64,000 bases of DNA from the NCBI GenBank assembly GCA_017516825.1, contig JAFXBC010000009.1, forward strand, positions 1 to 64,000. Direction: 5' to 3'. Position numbers and translations under genes: made by a program. Origin of the DNA: Clostridia bacterium. GTDB taxonomy: Bacteria; Bacillota; Clostridia; Oscillospirales; CAG-382. Below, one piece after another: positions 44,127 through 54,756 of the stretch (positions within the stretch are counted from its first letter, which is position 1; each line of letters begins with the position of its first letter). Under the pieces are notes generated by a model. That model saw only the letters and a program-made list of their open reading frames with translations, made no database searches and was not told the DNA's origin.

Positions 44127-44265
44127 CCGTCAATTTTGAATAAATTAACGTTTTTCAAGCGGGTAACAAGTGCATTTTGCACAAAAGATCCTCGAAAGTC
44201 GGCATATTATAGCATAAACAGATGGTATATGCAAGCCCTTTTTGCATTTTTCTTCCATAAATATA

Positions 44266-44301
44266 TGCAAAAAAAGACCCGCGGGGCTGCCGCAGGTCTT
44301 T
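44266..44301 (-). terminator. Terminator of the PurO-AICAR transformylase operon
   Basis: On the minus strand AAAGACC(T)GCGG pairs with CCGC(G)GGTCTTT and a run of seven T follows. It lies 8 bp after the stop of the transformylase gene. Confidence 0.85.
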
Positions 44302-44308
44302 GGTGCTA

Positions 44309-45484
44309 TTAATGGTGGAAGAGGCGCATACCGGTGAAGGCCATGGTCACGCCGTGGCGGTTACAGCACTCGATCACATCGCCGTCGCGCTTGGAACCGC
44401 CGGGCTCTGCGATGTAGCGAACGCCGCTCTTGCAGGCGCGGTCGATGTTATCGGAGAAGGGGAAGAAAGCGTCGGAGCCCAGGGCGATATCGGTGATCTG
44501 AGACAACCAAGCCGCTTTTTCCTCCTCGGTGAGAGGATCGGGGCGAACGGTGAATACGTTCTGCCAAGCGCCGTCCCGGAGGACGTCGTCTGCGTCGGTG
44601 GCAGAGATATACAGGTCGATGGCGTTGTCACGGTCGGGTCTGCCGATGTCGGAGCGGAAGGGCAGAGACAACACCTTGGGATGCTTACGCAGGGAGTAGT
44701 TGTCTGCCTTGTTGCCTGCCAGACGGGTGCAATGGATACGGGACTGCTGGCCTGCGCCGATACCGATGGCCTGGCCTTGGTAGGTATAGCACACGGAGTT
44801 GGACTGGGTGTACTTCAGAGTGATGAGGGCCACGATCAGATCGCGTACTGCGGATTCGGGGAGATTCTTGTTCTCGGTAACGATGTTCTCAAAGAGGGTC
44901 TTGTCGATCTTATATTCGTTTCTTCCCTGCTCGAAGGTGATGCCGTAGATCTCACGGGTCTCCAAGGCGGCGGGTACGTAGGAGGGATCGATCTGAACGA
45001 TGTTGTAAGCACCCTTGCGCTTGGACTTCAGGATCTCAAGAGCCTTGGGGGTATAGCCGGGGGCGATGACACCGTCGGATACCTCCTTCTGGAGGAACAG
45101 GGCAGTCTCTTCGTCACAGACGTCGGACAGAGAGACCCAGTCGCCGAAGGAGCTCATGCGGTCTGCACCGCGGGCACGGACGTAAGCCGTTGCCAAGGGA
45201 GACAGGTCGTAATCGGGAGCAAAGAGCATCTGCTTTTCCACGTCGTTCAAAGGATTGGCCACGGAGGCACCTGCGGGGCTGACGTGCTTGAAGGAGGTTG
45301 CGGCGGGAAGGCCGGTGGCTTCCTTCAGCTCCTTGACCAGCTGCCAGCCGTTGAAGGCATCCATGAAGTTGATGTAGCCGGGGCGGCCGTTCAACACTTC
45401 GATGGGAAGGGCGCCGCCCTTGACGTAGATCTTGGCGGGCTTTTGGTTGGGGTTGACCCCGTATTTCAGTTCCAGTTCGTTCAT
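44309..45484 (-). CDS. AICAR transformylase, stand-alone (PurH C-terminal domain type)
   Basis: This 391-aa enzyme transfers a formyl group from 10-formyl-THF to AICAR, the ninth step of purine synthesis. It begins directly with the transformylase domain (ELELKYGVNPNQKPAKIYVK); the N-terminal IMP cyclohydrolase domain of normal PurH is absent. Visible signatures are TSFKHVSPAGASVA (Lys-His of the active site), QIDPSYVP and AFFPFSDNIDRA. Its partner gene immediately upstream supplies the cyclohydrolase step, so the two together replace bifunctional PurH. Confidence 0.92.
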   Translation of the reverse strand: MNELELKYGVNPNQKPAKIYVKGGALPIEVLNGRPGYINFMDAFNGWQLVKELKEATGLPAATSFKHVSPAGASVANPLNDVEKQMLFAPDYDLSPLATAYVRARGADRMSSFGDWVSLSDVCDEETALFLQKEVSDGVIAPGYTPKALEILKSKRKGAYNIVQIDPSYVPAALETREIYGITFEQGRNEYKIDKTLFENIVTENKNLPESAVRDLIVALITLKYTQSNSVCYTYQGQAIGIGAGQQSRIHCTRLAGNKADNYSLRKHPKVLSLPFRSDIGRPDRDNAIDLYISATDADDVLRDGAWQNVFTVRPDPLTEEEKAAWLSQITDIALGSDAFFPFSDNIDRACKSGVRYIAEPGGSKRDGDVIECCNRHGVTMAFTGMRLFHH

Positions 45485-45498
45485 TGTGGATCCCTTTC

Positions 45499-46203
45499 TT
45501 ACTGATTCTTATTGTAGATGAGGGTCTCGGCTTCTCCGCTTTCCAAAGAAATGGACTGTGCAAAGAGGGAGACCTTATTCTCGGCGTTCAAAGCGTTCCA
45601 GACGCCGTCGGCAATGGCCTTCAGGTCGCTGCCCACGCCGAAGGCTACGGGCTCGCCGCAGAAGGAGGGGATGGGGTTGCCGTCACCCATATACGTATGG
45701 ATGATGTGACCCACGCCGTTTGCAGGGGTGGCGTACTCGTAGAACATACGGTCGCAACCGTCGCAATAAGGAGATTTCTTCAAAATGGAGAGCTTGTAGG
45801 ACATCTCTCCCCCTTCGGTATGGAGGATACCGCTGATACGGGGAGTAAAGTTGGGCGCATCCGGTTCAAACTCGCGGGTGCGGAGAGCATCGGCAAAGGT
45901 CTTCCCTGCCTGCAACGCGTCTCTCACAGTATCGGTCTGGTCGCCGTTGGTGACCACGGTATCGTTCCCCACTTTACGCACGGGGGCGTAGATGATGAGA
46001 GAAGGATCGGAAAGCTTGGAAGGATCGAAGGCACGGGTACGGATGCCGTCCTCGGTGGTTTCGAAAACACGGTTACGGCTGTTGACACTCCTGCCCATGA
46101 TGAAATACAGGATCACAGCCTTACTGCCGTCGGCAGTTTTACCGATGGCAACGCCTCTGCCGGGGTAGGCGTTGGCGGAAAGGTATTCGTAGATGCTGAC
46201 CAT
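45499..46203 (-). CDS. IMP cyclohydrolase, PurO-like
   Basis: This 234-aa protein resembles the archaeal-type PurO family that closes FAICAR to IMP, unrelated to the cyclohydrolase domain of PurH. Typical stretches are YEYLSANAYPGRGVAIGKT, AVILYFIMGRSVNSRNRVFE and NGVGHIIHTYMGDGNPIPSF. The ATG at 46203 was chosen; a TTG two codons earlier (46209) has better RBS spacing (AGGAG 6 bases upstream) and is possible. The gene is 14 bp upstream of the AICAR transformylase gene, one operon from the promoter at 46241-46269. Confidence 0.85.
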   Translation of the reverse strand: MVSIYEYLSANAYPGRGVAIGKTADGSKAVILYFIMGRSVNSRNRVFETTEDGIRTRAFDPSKLSDPSLIIYAPVRKVGNDTVVTNGDQTDTVRDALQAGKTFADALRTREFEPDAPNFTPRISGILHTEGGEMSYKLSILKKSPYCDGCDRMFYEYATPANGVGHIIHTYMGDGNPIPSFCGEPVAFGVGSDLKAIADGVWNALNAENKVSLFAQSISLESGEAETLIYNKNQ

Positions 46204-46240
46204 ATACAAAAATTTCTCCTTATACTCTTTTTATACTTAG

Positions 46241-46269
46241 AATTTACCATACTTCGACGGGAAAGTCAA
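46241..46269 (-). promoter_or_regulatory. Promoter of the IMP cyclohydrolase operon
   Basis: Minus-strand TTGACT (46269-46264), 17-bp spacer, TAAATT (46246-46241). No PurR box or purine riboswitch was recognised in the short leader. Confidence 0.6.
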
Positions 46270-46287
46270 GAGGTTTTGAAAAACCCC

Positions 46288-46316
46288 TTGCATTCCCGGG
46301 ATTTTTTTGTTATAAT
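46288..46316 (+). promoter_or_regulatory. Promoter for the HAD gene
   Basis: TTGCAT (46288-46293), 17-bp spacer, TATAAT (46311-46316). Confidence 0.7.
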
Positions 46317-46344
46317 GCTTTCTGCAAAACGGTTGGAGAGCTTT

Positions 46345-46998
46345 ATGAAGTACGATTTTCTTTTGTTTGATATGGACGGCATGCTGGTGGATACCCGGGA
46401 GGGAATCTTGAAGTGTGCCAAGCACGCCCTGAACGCCTTTGGGATCGAAGTGGAGGAGCTTTCCTCCCTGACCAAGTTCGTCGGTCCTCCTTTGAGTTAT
46501 TCCTTTATGGAATTTTACGGTTTTTCGGAGGAGGATGCCAAGAAGGCGGTGGCGATCTACCGCGCCCGGTACAGCGAGAAGGGGCAGTTTGAATGCTACG
46601 TCTTCCCCGGTGTGCCGGAAATGCTGGAAGCACTTCTGGACAAGGGATACCGCATCTGCATTGCCACCTCCAAGCTGGAAAGCTACGCAAAGACCATGCT
46701 GGATCGTTTGGGGATCGGAAAGTATTTTGAGCTTGTCATCGGTGCCACTCCCGACGAGACCATCAGCACCAAGGACCAGGTGATCGAAGAATCCTTGAAG
46801 CGGATGGGGATCACCGACAGGCGCAGGGCGTTGATGATCGGCGACAGGAAGCACGACGTTCTGGGGGCAAAAAAGTGCGGTCTGGATTCCTTTGGGGTCT
46901 ATATGGGTTGTGCGGAGTCCCTTGAACACGAGACGGCGGGCGCTACCTACATTGCAAGCAGTATCGAAGAACTGAAGAACGCTTTGCTTGCCTTTTAA
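46345..46998 (+). CDS. HAD-IA hydrolase, phosphoglycolate phosphatase-like
   Basis: This 217-aa cytoplasmic HAD phosphatase has motif I LLFDMDGMLVDTREG (Asp nucleophile at about residue 8; Met replaces the usual Thr of DGT), motif II CIATSK, motif III Lys near KDQVIEESLKRMG and motif IV MIGDRKHDVLGA. It resembles PGPase/PpaX-like proteins; the substrate is not certain. The ATG at 46345 follows GGAGAG. The reading frame is open far upstream, but that part is the shadow of the IMP cyclohydrolase gene. Confidence 0.85.
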   Translation: MKYDFLLFDMDGMLVDTREGILKCAKHALNAFGIEVEELSSLTKFVGPPLSYSFMEFYGFSEEDAKKAVAIYRARYSEKGQFECYVFPGVPEMLEALLDKGYRICIATSKLESYAKTMLDRLGIGKYFELVIGATPDETISTKDQVIEESLKRMGITDRRRALMIGDRKHDVLGAKKCGLDSFGVYMGCAESLEHETAGATYIASSIEELKNALLAF

Positions 46999-47004
46999 CC
47001 GCAA

Positions 47005-47047
47005 AAAGTGAGTTCGTAACCATCCTCACTTAAAACAAAACTAAGGA
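47005..47047 (+). promoter_or_regulatory. preQ1-I riboswitch upstream of queT
   Basis: The P1 stem AGTGAG (47007-47012)/CTCACT (47025-47030) closes the loop TTCGTAACCATC, followed by an A-rich tail TAAAACAAAACTAAGGA that overlaps the Shine-Dalgarno. This is the small preQ1-I (class I) aptamer pattern. The tail would form the pseudoknot and hide the RBS when preQ1 is bound, so control is probably at translation. Confidence 0.85.
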
Positions 47048-47057
47048 GAAACCTACA

Positions 47058-47573
47058 ATGAAAAAGAACACGAAGCTTCGTTCGCTCACGGAGGGTGCCA
47101 TGATCGCCGCCATTTACGGGGTATTGACCCTGGTGTTCTGGCAATTCTCCTCCATGCAGATCCAGGTACGGGTGTCGGAGGCGTTGTGCATCCTTCCCCT
47201 GTTCACTCCTGCGGCGGTGCCCGGGTTGACGGTGGGGTGTTTTCTGGCAAATATGCTGATGGGGAACGTTTGGGATGCCGTCTTCGGCAGTTTTGCCACT
47301 CTGTTGGCGGCAGCAGTGGCTTACAAGCTGAGGGATAAAAGGCCATCCTTTCACTGGCTGGCGCCTTTGGCCTGCGTTGTGTTCAACGCGCTGATCGTGC
47401 CCTTGGTGCTTTACTTCGGATACGGGGTGACCACCTTCGGGAATGAGACGGGTACATGGCTGGTATTGGGGTTACAGGCGGTTTCCGTAGCCATCGGACA
47501 GGTCATTGCCTGCTACGGGCTGGGGATGCCCTTGTACTACCTGCTGAAGCGAACGAGATTGTTCGAGAGATAA
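47058..47573 (+). CDS. queT: QueT family queuosine-precursor transporter (ECF S component)
   Basis: This 171-aa membrane protein has about five hydrophobic segments and QueT-like segments LTEGAMIAAIYGVLTLVFWQ and QIQVRVSEALCILPLFTPAA. QueT works as the substrate-binding S subunit with an ECF transporter (EcfA/T elsewhere in the genome) to import preQ1 or related precursors. The preQ1-I riboswitch directly upstream supports the substrate. AAGGAG is part of the riboswitch tail. Confidence 0.93.
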   Translation: MKKNTKLRSLTEGAMIAAIYGVLTLVFWQFSSMQIQVRVSEALCILPLFTPAAVPGLTVGCFLANMLMGNVWDAVFGSFATLLAAAVAYKLRDKRPSFHWLAPLACVVFNALIVPLVLYFGYGVTTFGNETGTWLVLGLQAVSVAIGQVIACYGLGMPLYYLLKRTRLFER

Positions 47574-47584
47574 GTGTATAACGC

Positions 47585-47619
47585 ATAAGGACCTTTCTTT
47601 TTTGAAGAAAGGTCCTTAT
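47585..47619 (+). terminator. Terminator after queT, related to the 3' double-hairpin elements
   Basis: ATAAGGACCTTTCT (47585-47598) pairs with AGAAAGGTCCTTAT (47606-47619). As in the elements at 16597 and 59376, CTCCAAAGAAA follows, but the second hairpin is degenerate (GGTTTTTGAGGAGAGAG). Confidence 0.7.
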
Positions 47620-47708
47620 GTATCTCCAAAGAAAATCGGTTTTTGAGGAGAGAGTGTATATTTGTGCGGGAACGTTGTTAGGTAAAGGGATGGCTTGCGT
47701 GTCCCGCG

Positions 47709-47754
47709 GGCTCCCTCAGTCGCCATGCGGCGACAGCTCCCTCCCGGAGGGAGC
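47709..47754. repeat. GC-rich palindromic intergenic repeat
   Basis: The stem GTCGCC-ATGC-GGCGAC lies beside GGCTCCCTC/GAGGGAGCC arms that can pair with each other and with an inner CTCCCTCCCGGAGGGAG. I recall similar sequences scattered in genomes of gut Clostridia, but that is memory. No T-run on the plus strand within 4 bases except TATTTTT after it. Confidence 0.5.
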
Positions 47755-47784
47755 CTATTTTTGAGAAGAGAGCTGATTCGCGTA

Positions 47785-48717
47785 TCAAACTCTCGGTGGC
47801 CAAAGCTCGGCGGCCAGGTAACAGCGGATGGTGTCCTCCAGCCAGTAGGCGTACTCCGTGCCGGGCGACAGATGCTCCAGCTCTTTCATTTTCAAATACA
47901 GCTCCCTGCCGTCCCCCACGTCGTGCCAGATATCCGCAAAAACGAAGTCGTAGTCCTCTGCGGGCATTTGCGCCTTGGCGTAGTCGAAGGCATCGGCGCA
48001 GATCACCCGGATCTTTTCTTTGTTGGGAAACTGTGGGAGGATGTGTTCTTTGAACAGCTTGATCACGTCGGAACTGCGTTCCACCACGGTAACGGAGGTG
48101 ACCTCCTCCTTACGGGAGGTCATGAAGGGAAAGTAGCCAAGACCGAGACCGTATGTGAGCACCTTGCCCTTGGCCTTTACCACGGCGGGAAGCGTGGTGA
48201 TCGTCTCGTTGGGCATCAGGGTCATCCATTCCCTGCCGTTTTCCAGCACGGCGGGATAGCGGTAGGTACGAGAAAAGAAGCCGATCTGCGGAAGCATCCT
48301 GCCGTCGGGGAACACCCGAAAATCGTTGCAGACAAAGGCTTCGCAAGGGGCAAGCTCCATGGTCTTCAGCTCCCATTTCCCCTGCTTCCCTGCGGGAAAA
48401 CGGACGGTTTGGTAATAGGGATCGGATTCGAAAATGGAGGGATCAAGCTCCCGCACCATGGGAACGATATATTCGGCGGTGAACTCCCGCTCGGCGCGGT
48501 CCGTTCCCACCTCGCACAGGGCGGCCAGGCATTCGCCGTAGGCACGTTCCCTTGGGAGGTTGCAGGAGGAAGCCACGTCCTCCAGGGCTTCGGGAGTGAT
48601 GGCCCTCGGCATGAAATTGAGATACATGCTCATCAGGCTGACGATCCGCCCGTTGCAAAAGCGGGTGTGATCCGAGGGAATGCGGTTGCTTCCCGTAAGG
48701 CGTTCCAATTCTGTCAT
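47785..48717 (-). CDS. SAM-dependent methyltransferase-like protein
   Basis: In this 310-aa protein a Rossmann methyltransferase core runs from about residue 184: VLTYGLGLGYFPFMT (motif I-like), VTVVERSSDVIKLFKEHILP (acidic residue binding the SAM ribose) and VICADAFDYA...YDFVFADIWHD. The arrangement resembles spermidine-synthase-type folds. The N-terminal ~180 residues are not assigned. The ATG at 48717 follows GGAG by 6 bases. It is downstream of guaB behind a terminator-like hairpin. Whether it methylates anything is unproven. Confidence 0.65.
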   Translation of the reverse strand: MTELERLTGSNRIPSDHTRFCNGRIVSLMSMYLNFMPRAITPEALEDVASSCNLPRERAYGECLAALCEVGTDRAEREFTAEYIVPMVRELDPSIFESDPYYQTVRFPAGKQGKWELKTMELAPCEAFVCNDFRVFPDGRMLPQIGFFSRTYRYPAVLENGREWMTLMPNETITTLPAVVKAKGKVLTYGLGLGYFPFMTSRKEEVTSVTVVERSSDVIKLFKEHILPQFPNKEKIRVICADAFDYAKAQMPAEDYDFVFADIWHDVGDGRELYLKMKELEHLSPGTEYAYWLEDTIRCYLAAELWPPRV

Positions 48718-48731
48718 AAAGAACTCCAAGT

Positions 48732-48761
48732 AAAACGACTGCCCGTTTTGAGGGGCAGTCG
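48732..48761 (-). terminator. Terminator after guaB
   Basis: CGACTGCCC (48736-48744) pairs with GGGCAGTCG (48753-48761); on the minus strand TTTTAC follows. It lies 10 bp after the guaB stop. Confidence 0.8.
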
Positions 48762-48770
48762 TGTTTTCGT

Positions 48771-50728
<1,958 letters not shown>

Positions 50729-50778
50729 ACTTTCTTTCCCCTTTCCGTTTTGAATTTATCCGAGAGATTATTTTGTCT

Positions 50779-50807
50779 ATTGTAGCATATTTTTTCGGCG
50801 TTGTCAA
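50779..50807 (-). promoter_or_regulatory. Sigma-A promoter for the 50276-50728 gene and guaB
   Basis: Minus-strand TTGACA (50807-50802), 17-bp spacer, extended -10 TGCTACAAT (core 50784-50779). Confidence 0.75.
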
Positions 50808-50910
50808 TTATATTTTTCGTATCACGAGAGTATAATATTTTCAAGCCCGAGGAGGGTTCTGTTTACATTTTGCACAAAGGATGGCTATCAGGGAAAGGAG
50901 AGGCCCGGAA

Positions 50911-51720
50911 ATGCTTTTCGTGATCACATATTTTTCCAGAAAGATCAGAGCGCATCACCTGGACGCCTATGCCGCGCAAGCGGCGTTTTTCCTGTTGTTT
51001 TCCACAGTGCCGCTGCTTTTGCTGGGAGTATCTCTGTTCCGACTGTTTTCTTTTTCGGCGGAAGGGCTCTCCCCGGGATGGAAGGGCTTTTTCCCGGAAT
51101 CGGTAACGGCACTTCTGGAAGGGGTACTTGCGGAGGTACCGGGGACGGAGGATTCCATGTTTACCTCCGTATCGGCGTTGACCCTGCTGTGGTCCGCCTC
51201 CAAAAGCGTTTACTACCTGATGGGAGGCTTGAACTCCGTTTTCGAGGTGAAGGAGGAGCGGGGCTTTTTGAAGGTGCGTTTGCTTGCCATGCTGTACACC
51301 CTGGCGTTGATCCTGGCGGTGGCGGGAGCGCTTGTGCTGATGGTGTTCGGCGGAGGCTTATCGGAGCGGCTCGGAGATTGCTTTCCAAAGTTTCAATCTC
51401 TCATGAAGTTTCTTTCCGCTTTTCGCTATCTCATCGGGATCCTGTTTCTCACCGGGGTCTTTACGGCGGTGTACACGGTGTTACCCGACAGAAGGGCCTC
51501 GGCAGGGAGCCAGCTTCCCGGTGCTTTGGTGGCTTCGGTGGGGTGGATGCTGTTCTCTCTGTTGTTCGCTCTCTACGTGGACAGGTTTGCCAACTACGAT
51601 ACCCTTTACGGCAGTCTCTCCGCCATCGTGGTGTTTATGCTCTGGCTGTACGTTTGTATGTATATTCTACTGATAGGTGGCGAGATCAATCTCCTGGCAG
51701 GGCGGGTTAAGAAGCTGTAA
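50911..51720 (+). CDS. YihY/BrkB family membrane protein
   Basis: This 269-aa integral membrane protein has about six hydrophobic segments. Family features are AYAAQAAFFLLFSTVPLLLL near the N-terminus, LWSASKSVYYLMGGLNSVF in the middle and NYDTLYGSLSAIVVFMLWLY followed by ILLIGGEIN at the C-terminus. The function is unsettled (old RNase BN label is wrong for this family). The ATG at 50911 follows AAAGGAG by 10 bases; an upstream in-frame ATG at 50881 abuts its RBS. No convincing promoter was found. Confidence 0.88.
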   Translation: MLFVITYFSRKIRAHHLDAYAAQAAFFLLFSTVPLLLLGVSLFRLFSFSAEGLSPGWKGFFPESVTALLEGVLAEVPGTEDSMFTSVSALTLLWSASKSVYYLMGGLNSVFEVKEERGFLKVRLLAMLYTLALILAVAGALVLMVFGGGLSERLGDCFPKFQSLMKFLSAFRYLIGILFLTGVFTAVYTVLPDRRASAGSQLPGALVASVGWMLFSLLFALYVDRFANYDTLYGSLSAIVVFMLWLYVCMYILLIGGEINLLAGRVKKL

Positions 51721-51770
51721 AGAAGAGGATGTCCCGGGTGTAAAAGTTTTGTGGATTTTCCTTTTTGGTA

Positions 51771-51799
51771 TTGACTTCACGGGTCATTTTAGATATAAT
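51771..51799 (+). promoter_or_regulatory. Promoter of the surface acylation locus
   Basis: TTGACT (51771-51776), 17-bp spacer, TATAAT (51794-51799), about 50 bp before the MBOAT start. It is the only promoter seen for the six-gene run to 59359. Confidence 0.75.
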
Positions 51800-51851
51800 A
51801 AACTGAATAATCTTTTGGACGTTTTTTGCAGTTATCGGAGGCTGATGATAT

Positions 51852-53315
51852 ATGAATTTTGCGGAGATCCCCTTCCTATTCGTTTTCTTCCCGCTGTGCG
51901 TGGGATTCTATCTGTTCACCAAGCAGGTCCGCTATCGGAACGCCGTTTTGCTGGCGTTTTCCCTGATCTTTTACGCCTGGGGCGAGCCGCTAAAGCTGGT
52001 GCTTTTGCTTCTCAGCGCCATAGTGAACTTCTTGCTGGCCAGATCCATTGCCGCAAACCGCGAAAATAAGCTTGCGAAGACGTCGCTTGTCGTTTCGCTG
52101 GTCTTCAACATCGGGATGCTGGGCGTATTCAAGTACACCGACTTCCTGACGGGAAACCTGAACAGCCTTTTGGGACTTAACATCCCTGCGGCCAACATCG
52201 TGTTGCCCTTGGGCATCAGCTTCTACACCTTCCAGATCATGTCCTACGTCATTGACGTTTACTGGGACAAAGTGGCGGTGCAGAAGGATTTCTCCAAGCT
52301 GCTTTTGTACATTTCTCTGTTCCCCCAGCTGGTGGCGGGCCCCATCGTAAGATACTCCACCATTGCCGAGGAGATCGATAACCGCAGAACCACGCTGACG
52401 GATCTTACCGACGGTCTTTGCCGTATGATCCTGGGCCTTGCCAAGAAGGTGATCCTGGCCAATCAGCTTTCCTTGCTGGCTCAGACCTATCTGACGGATA
52501 CTGCGGGGACAAGCTCCGTAGTAGCCACCTGGGTGGGACTTATCGCTTACTCCATGCAGGTCTATTTCGACTTCTCCGGCTACTCCGACATGGCCATCGG
52601 TATGGGCCGTATCTTCGGCTTCCACTTTGACGAGAACTTCAACTATCCCTTTATGTGCCGCTCTATTCAGGAGTTCTGGCAGAGATGGCACATCTCCCTG
52701 GGTAGCTTCTTCCGCGACTATCTGCTGTATCTTCCCATTTTCGGCAAAAGACGTCAGGTGCTTTCCCTGTTCCTGGTTTGATTTACCACCGGTCTTTGGC
52801 ACGGTGCAAGCTGGAACTTCATCGCATGGGGCTTGTACTTCGGCATCTTCATCTTCATTGAGCAGAAGCTTGGCAAAAAGCGGCTGAAGAAGATCCCCTC
52901 GGTGGTGATGCATATCTACAACAAGATGGTCATCTTCATCGGCTTCGGTATCTTCTATCACGACAACTGTCCCACCGTGGGCTCCTTCTTCTCCACCATG
53001 GGCAGATTCCTGAGCAACCTGTTCGGCTTCTCCGGCAACGGGTTCTTCCGTGCAGAGGAGTTCACCGCGGGGCCCTACAACGAGTCGGTGCTGTCTTCCG
53101 TTTATTTGATGAAATATATCTGGATCTTCTTGATCTCCGTGGTCATATGCTTCCCCGTTCTCAGATGGGCGAAGGAAAAGATCCGCACCTGCAGCATCCC
53201 CGTCCGTGCCGCGGCGCAATTGGCTTCCGCCCTGGTTTGCGTGGGGCTTCTGGTGATCTGCATGATCCTGTTGGTATCCTCCAACAACAATCCGTTCTTG
53301 TATTTCCGCTTCTGA
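51852..53315 (+). pseudogene. MBOAT O-acyltransferase (AlgI/DltB-like) with in-frame TGA
   Basis: MBOAT proteins move acyl groups from inside donors to exported polysaccharide. The frame spans 487 residues with the family order: LPLGISFYTFQIMSYVIDVY (about 117-136), QLVAGPIVRYS, FDFSGYSDMAIGMGRIFG, FMCRSIQEFWQRWHISLG (first His) and, after the stop, GLWHGASWNFIAWGLYFG (second His about 317). Codon 310 (52779-52781) is TGA between LFLV and FTTG, where related proteins usually have Trp (VWF), so one G-to-A change of TGG explains it. The frame resumes unbroken and unbiased, pointing to a recent mutation, a sequencing error or a mixed population. As read, the product loses the catalytic His. GGAGG lies 10 bases before the ATG. 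Confidence 0.85.
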
Positions 53316-53334
53316 TATTTCGAGGTATTGATCC

Positions 53335-54756
53335 ATGAGTAAAAAACAAACCGCTTGGCTGAAGCTGGCGAAGGCTGTCAGCGCATTGTTGATCCTGGGA
53401 ACCTTTCTGTTCCTGTTCGTGTTCTGCGTGTTCCTGCCCAGAACCACGGTATCCAATTACGATACTCTGACCTCGTTCCCGGAGTTTTCCTGGAGCGCTC
53501 TGTTTGACGGCAGTTACACCGCACAGTTGGGCGCTTATTTTTCCGATACCGTTTTCATGCGCGACACCCTGAAGGGTGAATACTACGCCGAATTGAAGAC
53601 CTGGTTCGGTAAGGAGACGGTGGTCATCACCGAGGAGGGTGAGGAGGAGATCATCATCGGCGGCATCAATATCCCCAGCGACGATCCCGGCGCTTCCGAT
53701 CCCGAGGCTTCCACGGGCGGTGATATTTCTCTGCCTCCCGACAGCGAAGAGCCCTCCGGCTCCGAAAGCTCCTCCGGCGGCGGAAACAGTTCCGAGCCGG
53801 ACAGCCCTTCCGAAGAGCCTTCTCAGGATCCGGGAGGAGAGGATGCTCCCCCCGAGATCATTTATGACAGCCTCGTTATCCTTGGTACCCGTGTCATGGA
53901 GGTATATTACGGCGACCCCAATCTGAATAAGCTGCCCAGATTCGCCGATGCTCTGAACACCTTTGCCGCAAACAATCCCGAACTGAACGTGTACTCTATG
54001 GTGATCCCCAAGGCGGCGGCGTTCTATTTGGACAAGTCTCCTTCGTACAAGCAGTTTGCGGGAAGGACTCTCAACGACCTGAAGAACCTGGATAAGCTGT
54101 ACTCCGACCAAGTACAGGCGATCAATATCTACGATATTCTGATGGCTCACAAGAACGAAGATATCTATATGCGCACCGACCATCACTGGAGTTCTTTGGG
54201 GGCGTATTACGCAGTAAAGCAGTTTGCTTCCGATCTCGGGCTTCCCTTCCAGGATATTTCCACTTATTCGAAAAACGTTCGCGAGGGCTACAGAGGCACC
54301 CTCTACGCATGGACGAACTATCACGACGTGGTCAAGAACAACCCCGAGGATTTCGTGACCTACGTGCCCAAGGCAACCTACACCTACGAAACCTACGATC
54401 AAAGCTTCCAAAACCCCAGGAAAAGAGACAGCTTCTTCCACTACGTGGGAGATAACGCCGTTGCGAGCTGGTATCTCACCTTCATTGGCGGGGATTCCTA
54501 CGCGGTGAAGATCAAATCCGACGCCTGCAACAACGGGCGGAAGCTTTTGGTGGTGAAGGATAGCTACGGCAACGCGTTGGTACCCTATCTGCTGTACTCC
54601 TTTGAGGAAATCTACGTAGTGGATGCAAGAGAGTTCCGGATCCATCTGGATGACTTCACGGAACAACAGGGCATTACCGACGTACTGTTTGCGGAATGCA
54701 CCTATTCTGCGATCGGAAACGCGTATATTCAGAAGTTGGAAGGCCTGATCAAATGA
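53335..54756 (+). CDS. DHHW family membrane-anchored protein (AlgJ/AlgX-like), first copy
   Basis: This 473-aa protein has an N-terminal membrane anchor (about residues 14-36) and an extracytoplasmic part. A low-complexity Ser/Pro/Glu/Gly linker lies at about 110-175. The SGNH-like catalytic signature is TDHHWSSLGAYYAV (Asp-His-His-Trp about 280-283), and the C-terminal KLLVVKDSYGNALVPYLL carries the Asp-Ser. Such proteins pair with MBOATs to acylate surface polymers, as AlgJ/AlgX do with AlgI. Its stop overlaps the second copy (ATGA). Confidence 0.88.
   Translation: MSKKQTAWLKLAKAVSALLILGTFLFLFVFCVFLPRTTVSNYDTLTSFPEFSWSALFDGSYTAQLGAYFSDTVFMRDTLKGEYYAELKTWFGKETVVITEEGEEEIIIGGINIPSDDPGASDPEASTGGDISLPPDSEEPSGSESSSGGGNSSEPDSPSEEPSQDPGGEDAPPEIIYDSLVILGTRVMEVYYGDPNLNKLPRFADALNTFAANNPELNVYSMVIPKAAAFYLDKSPSYKQFAGRTLNDLKNLDKLYSDQVQAINIYDILMAHKNEDIYMRTDHHWSSLGAYYAVKQFASDLGLPFQDISTYSKNVREGYRGTLYAWTNYHDVVKNNPEDFVTYVPKATYTYETYDQSFQNPRKRDSFFHYVGDNAVASWYLTFIGGDSYAVKIKSDACNNGRKLLVVKDSYGNALVPYLLYSFEEIYVVDAREFRIHLDDFTEQQGITDVLFAECTYSAIGNAYIQKLEGLIK

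Noticed and set aside
45484..46344. Extension of the HAD hydrolase frame 287 codons upstream
   Set aside because: That part overlaps the IMP cyclohydrolase gene on the other strand; the promoter and RBS place the start at 46345.
52779..52781. TGA read as tryptophan (altered genetic code)
   Set aside because: Many intact genes here (metA, ilvE, coaE, mutY, topB) end with TGA at overlaps with the next gene, so TGA is a normal stop.
52833..53315. Independent 160-codon gene after the MBOAT stop
   Set aside because: It is in the same frame, lacks an RBS and is the C-terminal part of the MBOAT protein.
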